Below, piece by piece: positions 52,533 to 64,000 of a DNA stretch of 64,000 nt; the first letter of the stretch is position 1; each line of letters begins with the position of its first letter. Under the pieces are notes generated by a model that ran no database searches, was not told where the DNA came from, and saw only the letters and a list, made by a program, of their open reading frames with translations. Origin of the DNA: Lineus longissimus (taxonomy: Eukaryota > Nemertea > Pilidiophora > Heteronemertea > Lineidae); the NCBI RefSeq assembly GCF_910592395.1, contig NC_088325.1, forward strand, positions 5,487,501-5,551,500, in the 5' to 3' direction. A program made the translations under genes and the position numbers.

Positions 52533-52611
52533 CATAAAACAAATACCGCAATGACGCCTGCTACAAGTACAATGACTCCTCCTACTACCACACCGCCAAC
52601 AAGAGGAAAAA
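52533..52611 (-). CDS. Transmembrane exon of the same receptor (minus strand)
   Basis: A 79-bp exon with acceptor TTTTTAACAG and donor ATG|GTAAGA. It encodes FPLVGGVVVGGVIVLVAG followed by VIAVFVLW, a classic single transmembrane helix. Enters in phase 1 and exits in phase 2. Phase 1 entry fits upstream Ig-type exons with phase-1 ends, but no ectodomain exon is visible on this strand up to 64,000. Confidence 0.75.
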
Positions 52612-55600
52612 CTGTTAAAAAACAATAACCGCATTTTGATTAAATCTTCATCAGACTTGGCATTTTTAGTCAGGAGAGCATACAGTAAAGATGAATACAT
52701 TTGCAATCGACTTGGTATCGCAGTAGCCTTCGTCATCTTGATCCGAGCTACTGAGGTCAGACTAATACCAGATATGTTACACTTTATACATGCTATGTGT
52801 TAATAATGTATGATCTCGGAAAGTTTTGCTGTGCAACACCATAGCCAGGAATGTGACGAAGACAAAAAATTTAATTAGCTAGTGATAAAAATGCAGGTAA
52901 CCAGTTTCTGAACTCAGACCAGTTGGAGAAAACTGTCTGGTTGGCGAAAAACTGCATCGATATACTGTCTCAGTCACTGCGAATCAAAGTGGTCTGTTTT
53001 GTGTGCTTTCGCTACAAACAGCTACATTTAGTTCCGAGTGCATGATCAACAGTGTGCGAATGGGCGAAGAAGATGAGTTTTTGCTTGACTTCGTCGCTGG
53101 TCTAAGCAGGCGATTGCCAAATTATCAAAACTGATCTTGACATGTCCAAATTGTTATCAAACAGACAAAGTCAAATGGCAACTTAATCCGAAGGTTCTAT
53201 ATTCTGTCGAGCATCTACATGTATGATATAATAGTACAAATAAAAACAGTAATTCTGGCTATACGAGGGATTTAACACATGACCCCCGTGGCTTTAAGCG
53301 TTTTCAGCTCTACAGTTTTTACATAATTTCATAAAGTCCTGAAAAATGAGTGCCTCTCTTAACCTTGGAGGGTTAACTTTATATACACGGATAATTCAGC
53401 GCAAAGAGGATTATTCCGATAATTGTTTCGTATCGAGTAATAAGCCCCCCTTCTTAGGCGGGGCTCTTAAGATACACGCGTGTGCGGGAGTAATGATGAG
53501 AAATGACGAGAGTAACTTGCATAGGCCCAAATCAATTTTTTTTGGTTTTTCAAAATGACGCTCAATTAACTCCGTTTACTTTACGATTTCTCCGCGCTCT
53601 TCCGGTGGTGGTTGCTATCCCATTGGTTGAAATTAATTTAAATCTTCATGGGAATTCGCTACATATGCCTAAGAAATTGGCCAATTATATTAATATTTTT
53701 ATTAGGGAAATATCCGTCCTACATAATGAGAGAAAAGGATGGTTTATTTCAATTTTGTGTCGACATGGTCGAGGTCACGTGACATAAACAAATCAATCTA
53801 ATCGCGCACAGCCGTCCCAAAAAGGCACTTTAAGAAAAAGAAATACGTTTTTCCAGCTTAAAACCAAACTGACGACTAAGTTATTATATTTGTCTACTTC
53901 CCAAATCTGAAGTATCAAATGAATCACAAACTAAAACTAGCTCAATTTAGCTATAGTTGCGTGAAAAATTCGGGTGAGCGGCATTCTGCACCCTAGCGGC
54001 CAATAATTAAACTACTTTCAGCCGCCTGCTCTGGTCTCGTTAGGGAGTTTTCCCCAAATGTACGTGATGATGACGTGCCCCATTAACAGCTATTTTAAAA
54101 TGCGTTTCCAAAGTGAATGCATGAGGACAACCCATTTGTGTCGTATATCACTGGAAACGCCCGATTCCCTTGATTCTGCGGGTTATTTAATCGGGCATTT
54201 TATTTCTTTAAATAAATCATAAGCGTCGCATTTGCTCCTAGGCCTAGCTCTGTTCACCATCCCAAATGTCAATATTGCCAATTGGGCCGGACAATCACGA
54301 ACACCCCCAAATGTAATACATTTCTTCCTGAATAATTCTTACAGTGACCATTCCCCCATGAAAGACAGTAAAGTTGCTTACGCTACACAACAATCGAGGG
54401 TCAACCATTGAACTTTTGAGATATGTTGAATATTGCCCAAATCAGCGAAAAACGCACCAACTGGCACTGGACGGCTTTTCAAAACGGGGCCGACGCACAT
54501 CCCAAGTTCAGTGTACACATACGTCGGAAACAACAGTAAATTCGTAGTTTCTTGCTAGCCGCCTATTGAGTAGCGCGTCTAGGTTTCAGAAACTCCAACA
54601 AAACATGTTTTTGCCAAAACAACTGCTAAATCAACACTGACATACTGTGAGGACCGAGAAATCAATGATTTTAGGAACTACGGTTAGGGCTTGGCCGCGC
54701 ATGAATAGGACTAAGGACAATCACAATGTATTACCAAAACAAAAATGTGTCGGAAGGAACTATGGATGGTCCCAACATGGGGAGTTTTGGGGGAGTTTCC
54801 CCTCCATTGTACTGGGTAAAAACGCTACGCTATCGTAGGGGGGTTCGGGGGTGCTCTCCCGACCTAAGGGGGCTCACTAAGTCCTTGACTTTTCATATTA
54901 GTGATCAGCGTACCAAACTGCAAGTCGCGTCAGATAGAAGCGAGCATTTACAAGTTACATTTGCATTAGACTGAGATTTCAGGATATGATCTGCGCGCGT
55001 ATAAGGCATGTGGTTTGCACTGAATGCGATGGCGAGGTCGCTTATACTTGCAACTCATGTACTTCAAATTCGAGCCCAATTGACCAATGCCGAACCACAT
55101 ATTGTTTGTTTCTGAAAAAAATTAAAATGAGTGTTCTCCTTGATTTCAAATGCATGGTGGTTGATGGATATAGATATCATTCAGTAATCCAAATGACCCA
55201 TCTGAGATCAGGCTTCTCTTTGCTCCAACTAACAAACCCTGTCAAAAAGCAATACAACCCACTGCGAAGAGCGCTTGTTCCTACTACTTGACACACCCAG
55301 CGTACATGTGTTGTATAATTCCATAAAACAGATTTAAAGTGTAATAAAATTACAACTTTCTAACCCTTTTGTGTTTGAATATCTTATACCAATTTTACGC
55401 TGCAACACATACTGCTTTAGAGTGGTAATTGTGAAATTTGTAACACAAACAGCGGTAGGAAAGATAATTGGTATATTGCGTCGCCGATCGCTGCAATGTG
55501 CTATCTATTCGGTCAACAGTATGGTATAGGCCATATTGACCGGCAATGTTTGTCACCGCTAAATCACTCACCAAAGCCTTGGCATTTTCCGCCTCAGAAG

Positions 55601-56031
55601 CTTTTTTTGCCCAGGCAAGTAGCCTCGATTTTGGACCAATCAGAACAGCGACCTCAGCAACTGCAGTAGTAGGCCTATCCGATTCGAAGCGACAATACGA
55701 TTTGAAATATCCATGACAATACGACTTAAAATTGTGATAATTCATGTTTTGCCATGACGCAGGGGAAAGAGGTCGATAAAATGTACTTTACAGATTGTGG
55801 ATTTAAAGCTAGTTTTTGTCTTGGCTATGCCCATTAAACGGATTCTAAAAATACAGTAACAATTGCAATAGTTGTACTGTTGCCAAAACAGGCGACGAGG
55901 TTGGACAGCGTGCGATCGCGAGACCTTCGCCCTCTTTAAGTTTTCATATCAGCGCTGTGATTGGGCACGCGCTGAGAGCGTGCCGAGAAAACAGGAAAAT
56001 CGATGGAATCCGTCATAGTTTGTGGAGCTCG
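52612..56031. other. Intergenic or intronic DNA without recognised exons
   Basis: I searched by eye for Ig-like or signal-peptide exons on both strands and found none. Short ORFs here have no coding signature. Confidence 0.4.
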
Positions 56032-57462
56032 GAGACAAGACCACTAATGAATATTCATAGGGTGGAGGGTCAAGGCCTATCAATTAGACGAGTGCATGTT
56101 TTTAACTCTCAAGTACATATTTGGAGAGGTATTGAGAAATATTTGTTGTGGCAAGTCTACAGATATAAAGAAATTATTTGATGAAAAAAATAATTTATAA
56201 TTTTGCTAATTTGGTAATAGGGGGCGTGTTTTGAGATTCTTCTGCCAGTTGGCTGAAAAGAGTGGAAATATCAATGTCTGTCTAATTTGTCGATTATCAA
56301 AAAAATTCCGTGGTCAACTACCAGTTTATTTTTCACCATTTACTTGCCCGTCTGTCCGAAATATCATATAAAAATTTCAGATTCTCAACCCCACGCAGTA
56401 TTTTATGCGTCGCGGTCAAGCATTGACAATTTAACTGCTAAAAGGCTTAAAAAATCAATTGTGGTCTTGTCTCCATTTACACTACATTTTGGGTCAATTT
56501 AGTGAAAAATTTGAATGTGCTCAAATCACTCTAATTCATTTAGAATATTGTATTGCTGATGATTTAAGGTCAAAACAAGCTAAAATAATGAGAAAAAAAC
56601 TTAATTTGACCCCAATATGAGCCAACTTAGCCCCGGTCTAAGTTCGGTTTCATTCTTACAAGTCTTGTCGTGTTGCCATTCATTTTTTAATTTCTTTGAA
56701 ACTACTTAGGCCTTGATTCTGAAAGTTGTGCCCTAAGCAACAAAGATATTCCGAAATCACATCCTAACTTTCAGCTCAATAGCTTGCTTATTCTGGCCAG
56801 GGCTGGTCTTTGAATTTGGTGCTGTTGGCTGCAAAATCATGACTTTTTGTCGATTTTGTCCTCTTTCGTCGCTTTTGGCACAGTTGTAACACTCTTGGAA
56901 ATGTCTCTCACTTCTCCAAAAATGTCCAGATATCCCTTTCCTTTGTTGGAGAGTTGTGGGATGTCATCTACATTAGTTTGAAAAAATTCTCAAAATGTTA
57001 ACCCCTGAAATCTACCTTCATTGAGACAAGACCACTAATGAATATTCATAGGGTGGAGGGTCAAGGCCTATCAATTAGACGAGTGCATGTTTTTAACTCT
57101 CAAGTACATATTTGGAGAGGTATTGAAAAAATATTTGTTGTGGCAAGTCTACAGATATAAAAAAATCTTTGATAAAAAATTAATTTGGAATTTTGCTAAT
57201 TTGGTAATAGGGGGCGTGTTTTGAGATTTTTCTGCCAGTTGGCTGAAAAGAGTGGAAATATCAATGTCTGTCTAATTTGTCGATTATCAAAAAATTTCCG
57301 TGGTCAACTACCAGTTTATTTTTCACCATTTACTTGCCCGACTGTCCGAAATATCATATAAAAATTTCAGATTCACAACCCCACGCAGTATTTGATGCGT
57401 CGCGGTCAAACATTGACAATTTAACTGCTAAAAGGCTTAAAAAATCAATTGTGGTCTTGTCT
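56032..57462. mobile_element. Element with ~440-bp direct terminal repeats (TRIM-like candidate)
   Basis: Segments 56,032-56,473 and 57,023-57,462 are ~95% identical and same-oriented. Each starts GAGACAAGACCAC and ends with its complement GTGGTCTTGTC. They enclose 549 bp of noncoding DNA. GCTCG precedes the first copy and follows the second, a possible 5-bp target duplication for the whole unit. Alternatives: two MITE copies, or a local duplication. A diverged inverted relative lies at about 60,480-60,790. Confidence 0.55.
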
Positions 57463-57588
57463 GCTCGATAGTGGTGACGCAAACGCATGAGAGTCAGGAT
57501 GGGTATAGGTGTGCTTAGGCACGTTATATATAGATAACGATGCTGCAACGTTTGATTGCGGCGCTCTCATTGGGCACTTTTTCTACCC

Positions 57589-57957
57589 CTACAATCCGGG
57601 TATAGATTTCACCAGGGGTAAAAAATATCGACAAGTAACGACTAGGCGACCTTGAAATACTTTATTCTATTTAAGACCAATATTAGTTTTTGTTAGCAGC
57701 CTATTTCAAGCGAAACATACTTGTGCTTAGAAAAATGGCTTATTCAAATTCCTCCAATAACAGTCACCGCATCTACAATCCGGGTATAAATTTCACAAGG
57801 GGTATAAAATATCGACAAGTAACGACTAGGCGACCTTGAAATACTTTATTCTATTTTATACCAATATTAGTTTTTGTTAGCAGCCTATTTCAAGCGAAAC
57901 ATACTTGTACTTAAAAAAATGGCTTATTCAAATTCCTCCAATAACAGTCACCGCATG
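57589..57957 (+). repeat. 184-bp tandem duplication
   Basis: Two adjacent copies beginning CTACAATCCGGGTATA and ending CAGTCACCGCAT differ at only a few bases; directly upstream of the first Ig exon. Confidence 0.9.
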
Positions 57958-58002
57958 TCGCCTTGTAGGTCTATATAGTAAATCTTCTTCAATTCTTTTC
58001 AG

Positions 58003-58332
58003 CATTGACCGGTGCTAATTACCAGAATGATATCACAGTACAGCCAGGACCAGTCGAAGTTAAGCAAGGACAGAACATCAGGCTGTGGTGCAAACTGAAA
58101 TACGACCCTAATAAAGTAGTGCCGGTAGTCTGGCATACGCCGCCAAATTTCAAAACAAGAGCCAATGATTGTACTTCTTTCGTAAAGGATAAATATATCA
58201 TGTCATGTTTAGACACTGATGACCCTTTTGGATATTATAATATGACAATAATGGATGTCCAATGGGCCGATAATGGGGTATATCGGTGTCTGTACACCAA
58301 ACATATGGACATTGTGGATTTACAAGTTTTGG
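58003..58332 (+). CDS. Ig-domain exon A (first module)
   Basis: Acceptor TTCTTTTCAG, donor TTTTGG|GTAAGT; phase 1 in and phase 1 out. Encodes one complete V/I-set-like Ig domain: QPGPVEVKQGQNIRLWCKL (B-strand Cys), VVWHTPPNF (C-strand Trp), a middle with two extra Cys (NDCTS, IMSCLD), and DNGVYRCLY (F-strand Cys with the DxGxYxC motif). Extracellular and probably disulfide-rich. Confidence 0.85.
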
Positions 58333-58876
58333 GTAAGTTATAATCAGGAGCTACACCAATATAAGTCATCAGAGCACTCTAATCTAAGAACTCATGAATT
58401 AGAAATAAAGTTGATTGCAAATGACTAGGATGCAAGAGTGGTTCTTTTGGCGCCCATGACAATAAAACTAGTGAAAGTGCTCAAGTCGTGATCTATATCA
58501 AGGTGTTCAAACAATGTACCATGATTGAAGTAGCTATATAGCCCCGGTTGCTGAAGTAGTGGTAGCCAAGTCAGCTACAGTACAGTGTACACCGCGGCTC
58601 ATATGAATACGAATATTACATACTTCAGACAAAATCTCGTGAACTATCCACCAGACACAAACTGTTCATTTTTTTTCTAATCGTACTTTTATTATGACAG
58701 AAATAAGTGTGCATTGGATTTTCATCATGTAACTTTTTATTTCAAACTCTTTTTTAAAATTCTCGCTAAAATTACAGATAAAAATATTCCGAACCACTAT
58801 TTAGCCCTAGGTGTTGATGAGAACCATGTGCTTCCACTTCAACTTTGTGGGCTGATTTTCTCTTGTCTGTTTTCAG

Positions 58877-59010
58877 TTCCGGTAACAGATGTGACACTAG
58901 AAAAAGACGTCAAAAGCTCTGCTGCAGAGCCCCATCGCTTGTATGAGTACTTTACCTGCACAACAAACTGTGCATTTCCAGCACCCAAGATTTCATGGCG
59001 TGTAAATGAC
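58877..59010 (+). CDS. Ig-domain exon B (first module, N-terminal half of the second Ig domain)
   Basis: Acceptor TGTTTTCAG, donor GAC|GTAAGT; phase 1 in, 0 out. Encodes VTDVTLEKDVKSSAAEP...YFTCTTNCAFPAPKISWRVND: B-strand Cys, a second Cys, and the C-strand Trp of an I/C2-set domain, completed by the next exon. Confidence 0.82.
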
Positions 59011-59674
59011 GTAAGTAGAGCAATATCAGAGGACGATGTCTTGATTTTAGCAGGTCTACACCGATTGAAACGATTTATTGATCTTTGGTCTTGATTAGAC
59101 AGCTAAAGGCAGGTAGGGGGACTATAGGCCGGAGCAGAAGGGCTTAATTTGCCACCATCAGGAGACTACTGTACACTGTAAGGACCCTGGGTCAGATTCA
59201 GCACTTAATATTATTCATTTTACAAGCGTGAATCAATATGAAGTACTGTAAGATGTGAAATACCCCTATAAGCGACTTTGTGTAACTTTATCTTGCCTGC
59301 CTAGCTAGCTGCTGCCTATATTGTCATTTTAAGATGAAGTCAGTGACAGTGGTTCCTCGAGCAAACTGCTGTGCATTTTTTTAATGAGCCTTTTATTCAA
59401 TAATAAAATCATGATATCATTAATCGTTATAGGGACACCTTTGGCACCGAGACATACTGTCTCTAATTAAGAGAGTTACCCTGATTATCACGGAAAAAAA
59501 ACTGAGTACTGTCTATATAAACGGAAACGACCTTTTGGTACCAGTGCAGTATTCCAAATAGAGAGGGTATCCTTGATAGAGTGGTGTCCACTATAGGGAG
59601 GTTCAACTTAAGTGTATAAGTGACGAAGATTAAACAGACACTTTAACTATACCATTGCCATACGTTTTTTCCAG

Positions 59675-59873
59675 CAACCGTTTAATGCCAACGCAACGGT
59701 CAAAGAGTTAGGCTGCTCAGGGGCCAAGGAGAGCCTAAAACGGACTGAGAGCAGAGTGAGTGTAATGAGCGCAGGTATGGATATGGAGAGAACAGAATAT
59801 TACATCTCTTGTACGGCAGAAAACGTTTTTGGAGAGCCAAATGTTTCAAAGGCAATAACTGTCAATAATGTTG
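59675..59873 (+). CDS. Ig-domain exon C (first module, C-terminal half of the second Ig domain)
   Basis: Acceptor TTTTTTCCAG, donor TTG|GTAAGC; phase 0 in, 1 out. Encodes KELGCSGAKE and TEYYISCTAENVFGEPNVS, the F-strand Cys and G-strand of the domain begun in exon B. The phase 1 exit lets it splice in frame to exon A of the second module. Confidence 0.82.
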
Positions 59874-60340
59874 GTAAGCATCTCACAATTGTCATAAGTT
59901 ATCATATAGGCCTAACATTGTTTATTTCTGTGATCTCCCTCAATCTTTATTTCAATTCTTTAATGGAAATACTAATCAATGTGAATGTCTAAAAATTGAA
60001 AGCGCTGGTTTGAGGAATGAGTTGCTATTGTTACTGATTGAATATTGGGGTTGTATCCTTGGAGAAGATTCTGCTATCACCAGAAAAACACTGTGCAAAA
60101 GTGTCCTAGGATAGCATGTCCTGGGAAAAAAGGATTTTATTATGGCCGAAGGTGTTTACGGTCGTGGCCTCTATAGAACCATATACATAATCCGTCAGAA
60201 TACAATATGGTCGGTCACTTTTTAGAGGGGGACATTTTCTACTTCTGCACCGGCCTGCGCATCTGATTATGATATGCACGCTATTGCAGCTCTGGCCAAT
60301 GAAGCCACAGACAGGATTGATCGTATATGTAACGTGCTAA

Positions 60341-60790
60341 ATTGGTCATAACAGGCCTAATAGAAATGCATCGGAATTATCAATAACGTTAGCTTTTCGG
60401 GCGGGGTGTTAAAACATTGTCAACTTCCGACTACTGACACAGTTTCCTTATGTGTCAAGAGATTTGCAAACAAAAAATAATTGGTGATTTTCCTTACAGT
60501 CAGGCGAGCAACTGGTGAATTTTAAACTGGTAGTTTTCGACAGAATATTTGAGACAATCGCACAAGTTTGAGAGACGTTGATTTCGACCCGTTTCAACCA
60601 ACAGGCAGAAAAATACTAAAAAAACGCCCCCAATTGCTATATTAGCAAAACTCTTAACCATGTTTTCGAAAAATGTTTCTTTGTATCTGTAGACTTGCCA
60701 AAGCCAATTGCTTTTTCAATACCTCTCCAAATGTTGACTTGACAGTTAAAAGCATACTCGCGTCTAATTGATTGGTTCGGATCTAGTTAG
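60341..60790 (-). repeat. Dispersed repeat copies in the intron between modules
   Basis: 60,341-60,446 is the inverted relative of 49,158-49,266 (AACACCCCGCCC core). About 60,480-60,790 is a diverged inverted relative of the 56,032/57,023 repeats (TTTGGAGAGGTATTGAAAAA core). Confidence 0.6.
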
Positions 60791-60814
60791 TAAATCTTCA
60801 TTACTTCTTTTACA

Positions 60815-60856
60815 TTATTGACCGGTGTTTTATTCCAGCACAGCCAGGACCAGTCA
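60815..60856 (+). pseudogene. Relic of an Ig exon A 5' end
   Basis: ATTGACCGGTG...CACAGCCAGGACCAGTC matches the start of exon A with an internal deletion of about 17 bp and is preceded by the same AGTAAATCTTC sequence that precedes both real exon A copies. It marks a third, broken copy of the module end. Confidence 0.65.
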
Positions 60857-60914
60857 ACGACATTCACCACTTGACGCCTTAGATCCAGAGAGTAAATCTT
60901 CGTTTTCTTTTCAG

Positions 60915-61244
60915 CATTGACCGGTGCTAATTACCAGAATGATATCACAGTACAGCCAGGACCAGTCGAAGTGAAGCAAGGACAGAACATCAGTCTGTGG
61001 TGTAAACTGAAATATGACCCTCATAAAGTAGTGCCGGTAAACTGGCATTCGCCGCCAAATTTCAAGACAAGAACAAAGGAGTGTTCTTCTTTTGCAAACG
61101 ATAAATATATCATGTCATGTTCAGACGCCAGATACTCTTTTAGGTATTATAATATGACAATAATGGATGTACAATGGGCCGATAATGGGGAATATCGGTG
61201 TATGTATATCAACCATATGGGCATTGTGGATTTAAAAGTTCGGG
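60915..61244 (+). CDS. Ig-domain exon A' (second module)
   Basis: Acceptor TTCTTTTCAG, donor CGGG|GTAAGT; same length and phases (1,1) as exon A. The first ~25 residues are identical, then replacements cluster in the middle (WHSPPNFKTRTKECSSF; SDARYSF), with the core Cys and Trp kept. The variable middle suggests ligand-binding diversification. Confidence 0.85.
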
Positions 61245-61897
61245 GTAAGTTATAATCAGGAGCTACACCAACATAAGGCATAAGGGCATTCTAATCTAAG
61301 AACTCACGAATTAGAAATAAAGTTGATTGCAAATGACTATAATGCAAGAATTGTTCTTTTGGCGCCCATGACACTAAAACTAGTGAAAGTGCTAAAGTCA
61401 TGATTTATATTAAGGTGTACAAAAATGTGCCATGGTTGAAGAAGCTATAGCCCAGGTAGCCAAGTCAGCTACAGTACATTGTACAGTGCGACTCATGTAA
61501 ATACGAATACATACTTCAGACGAAATCTCGTGAACTAATGCACCATGCTCAGGCTGCGCAATTTTTTTCAGTTTTTTTTTCTAATGGTACATTGGTTATG
61601 GCAGAAATTGACACGAAAGTGTGGACGAAAGTGTGGACGAAAGTGTGGACAGCGGCCCTCTAAGTTCGGTGGGCTGGCATTTCTTTGTCTTTCAATATAT
61701 TTAAAAGAAATTGCAGTATATTATGCATTATATGGTTTTTCGCCATGTAACATTTTTTATTTCAAAGTCTTTTTGAAAAATTCTCGTTAAAATTATAGAC
61801 AAAAACATTCCGAAATATGATTTCGCCCTCAGTGTTGATGCGAACCATGTGCTTCCACTTCAACGTTGTAGGCTGATTTTCTCTTGTCAATTTTCAG

Positions 61898-62031
61898 TTC
61901 CGGTTACAGATGTGACACTAGAAAAAGATGTCAAAAGCTCTGCTGCAGAGCCCCAGCGCTTGCATGAGTACTTTACCTGCACAACAAACTGTGCATTTCC
62001 AGCACCCAAGATTTCATGGCTTGTAAATGAC
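61898..62031 (+). CDS. Ig-domain exon B' (second module)
   Basis: Same length (134 bp) and phases (1,0) as exon B, nearly identical in sequence (differences such as SWLVND for SWRVND and QRLHEY for HRLYEY). Confidence 0.82.
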
Positions 62032-62664
62032 GTAAGTAGAGCAATATCAGAGGACGATGTCTTGACTTTAGCAGGTCTACACCAATTGAAACGATTTATT
62101 GATATTTGGTTTGAGGAGACTGCTAGGGGGACTATAGGCAGGAGAGGGGCTAAATTGGCCATCTTCAGGGGACTACTATACACTGTAAAGACCCTGGGCT
62201 GTCATTTCGAATTCAGCACTAGATATATTCCTCGTGCAAGCGTGAATCATTACGACGTAATATGAGATGTTAAATAGTGACCTCGTGTAACTTTATCTTG
62301 CCTGCCTAGCTGTTGCCTATATTGCCCTTTTCAGATGAAGTCGGTGACAGTGGTTCCTCGAGCAATAAAGCTACTGTGCAGTTTTTAAATGACTCTTGTT
62401 CAATAATAAAATCATAACAAAATACTTCTTTATAAGGACCCTTGGCACTAGGAAATGCTGTCTCTAATTGAGAGAGTTACACTGATTATCTGGAAAAAAG
62501 TACTGTACCATTAAGGAAACGACATTTTGCTACTAGTGAAGTATTTTGAATAGAGATGGTGTCCTTGATGGAGTGGTGTCCGCAAAAGGGAGGTTCCACT
62601 GTAGTGTAAGCGATTAAGATGAAATAGACACTGTAGCTTTACCATTGCCATACGTATTTTCCAG

Positions 62665-62863
62665 CAACACTTTAATGGCAAAACAACGGTCAGAGAGTTG
62701 GGCTGCTCAGGGGCCAGGGAGGGCCAGAAACAGACTATGAGCACAGTGTTAGTAATGAGCACAGACATGGATAAGGAGAGGAAAGAATATAACATTAAGT
62801 GTACGGCAGAAAACGTTGTTGGAGAGCCAAACGTTTCAGAGGCAATGGCTGTCAATAATGATG
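62665..62863 (+). CDS. Ig-domain exon C' (second module)
   Basis: Same length (199 bp) and phases (0,1) as exon C, with more replacements (KEYNIKCTAENVVGEPNVS). Ends at GATG|GTAAGC, so at least one more exon follows, beyond 64,000 or unrecognised; no membrane exon is seen on this strand. Confidence 0.82.
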
Positions 62864-64000
62864 GTAAGCATCTTACAATTGTTTGCGTTATCATATAGCG
62901 TTGTCTATTTTTTGAGACCTCCCACAATGTTTATTTCGGTTTTGTCAGGCCAGTTGAAATAATAATCATGGTGAATGTCTAAAAATGATGATAACTTAAT
63001 TTCAGAAACAGATTCCAAGTTTTCCTATACTGGTTTCCTATACTACCACTATTTTTTAAAATGCCATGTTCAACATGTTCAATGTTCAGACCACTTCTAA
63101 GAAAGAAATCATTGTTTAATAGGTGAGGTATCCTGAAAATATCATGAAAGCTTTATTAGCCAAGAAAAAGTATTAAAATTTTAGACCTTTTTTAGTTTCG
63201 CTTGCCGGATCAAATAGCTATTTGAAGGTTAAACGTAAATCAACTCAATTTCTCCTCACCAGGGGCAAGAATCATAAATACGTAGAAGGCATATGTCGCT
63301 TTATCATACCTCATTATGTGGGCCAATCACGTCGCGTCATTCGCCGTCACGTGCCATGCGATGAATTTATTATTATATGGTATTATTCTACTGATGACGT
63401 CATCGATGACGCGTTATGTGGCTTGCCGCCCAGGTACCATCTCGACTTAAATTATAATGCGCCGTACTTATTAAAACGGATAAAGCCTCGTGAAATAATG
63501 TATTTACCGGACAAATAATTTTGACTATTCTATGGGTTGACGTGCAATATGCATATATTATTCCAAGAAATAGAAGCTTCAACAAAGTCTATGCGGTTTG
63601 CAATCATAAAGGTTTGATATACAAAATTTGTTGATGAGGTTTACACCACCGGTTTGGCAGTACCAGAGTCTTTCTAATATTTGAAAGACTCTGCCGGCAG
63701 TACTAAGCAAAAATGTTTATGCTGTCGTCATTTTGTTGTTTTTGAATTCCGTCGCCCGCTCTATCTTTTCCCTCGGCATCCCGTGCAATGCGATTAAACT
63801 CTCTATATTAGGTCTTGATCATGGCAGAGTAATTCTGTTATTGAACGATTCTGGTCATAAAGCGAGCTAACACCGATACACCCAGGCGTGACATGCAAAT
63901 GGTGAACAGAGAGAAGCTAGCTCACTCTTGGTGTTTGGTTCAGGCCTCATAACCTCATTTCCCCATTCAACATTGGGATTTTAATTAGGTTTCTCGAAAT
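62864..64000. other. Intron or intergenic DNA to the window end
   Basis: No further Ig, transmembrane or other exon recognised. Confidence 0.4.

Noticed and set aside
54986-55291. Cys-rich 101-codon ORF as a zinc or toxin-like exon
   Set aside because: No splice sites, signal peptide or recognisable Cys pattern; probably chance.
55395-55745. 116-codon minus-strand ORF as missing ectodomain of the minus-strand receptor
   Set aside because: No Ig or other extracellular-domain features and no matching phase-1 donor found.

Overview
The window is eukaryotic, most likely from a marine invertebrate. Genes are split by GT-AG introns, intergenic DNA is long, and there are many kinds of transposon: a Ty3/Gypsy-type LTR retrotransposon, CR1/L2-like and L1-like LINE fragments, a Tigger/pogo-type transposase gene, and foldback or MITE-like elements. 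I cannot name the species from the sequence.

Bases 1-11,400 hold a compact, intron-free, virus-like element cut by the left window edge. It encodes a protein-primed-type family B DNA polymerase with an endonuclease VII-like zinc motif inserted in its exonuclease region, plus seven or eight other proteins. Several of these have membrane segments, coiled coils or low-complexity tails. No integrase, packaging ATPase or protease is recognisable in the part shown. The most unusual feature is a ~30-bp double-hairpin repeat present about 23 times between 596 and 10,202. It sits in both orientations, mostly inside open reading frames, is read in several different frames, and is clustered at the two convergent gene junctions. 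This resembles Rickettsia palindromic elements or mitochondrial double-hairpin elements, but here in a eukaryotic virus-like element.

Bases 11,400-17,300 hold a MITE-like hairpin, a diverged local duplication, a 5'-truncated CR1/L2-like LINE (14.18-15.96 kb), and a TATA box followed by a signal-peptide exon at 17,050. Bases 17,299-30,686 are one 13.4-kb Gypsy-type retrotransposon with 1.54-kb LTRs that are almost identical, flanked by a TTAT target duplication. Its gag is split by an 834-bp foldback element with a 9-bp target duplication, its pol has frameshifts, and it carries an extra zinc-finger ORF after pol behind a splice-acceptor-like site.

Bases 30.7-50 kb are mostly transposon-derived: a tandem repeat family, a decayed intron-containing Tigger-like gene, two foldback elements with related termini and 6-bp target duplications (one containing what looks like a captured host first exon), a third foldback with a 9-bp target duplication, and LINE fragments.

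Bases 51.6-62.9 kb hold host gene parts. On the minus strand there is a transmembrane exon followed by a 188-codon cytoplasmic tail exon. On the plus strand there are two tandem copies of a three-exon, two-Ig-domain module with symmetrical 1-1 intron phases. The signal-peptide exon at 17,050 ends in the matching phase, so it could be exon 1 of this Ig gene, with the retrotransposon and much other transposon DNA inside its first intron.
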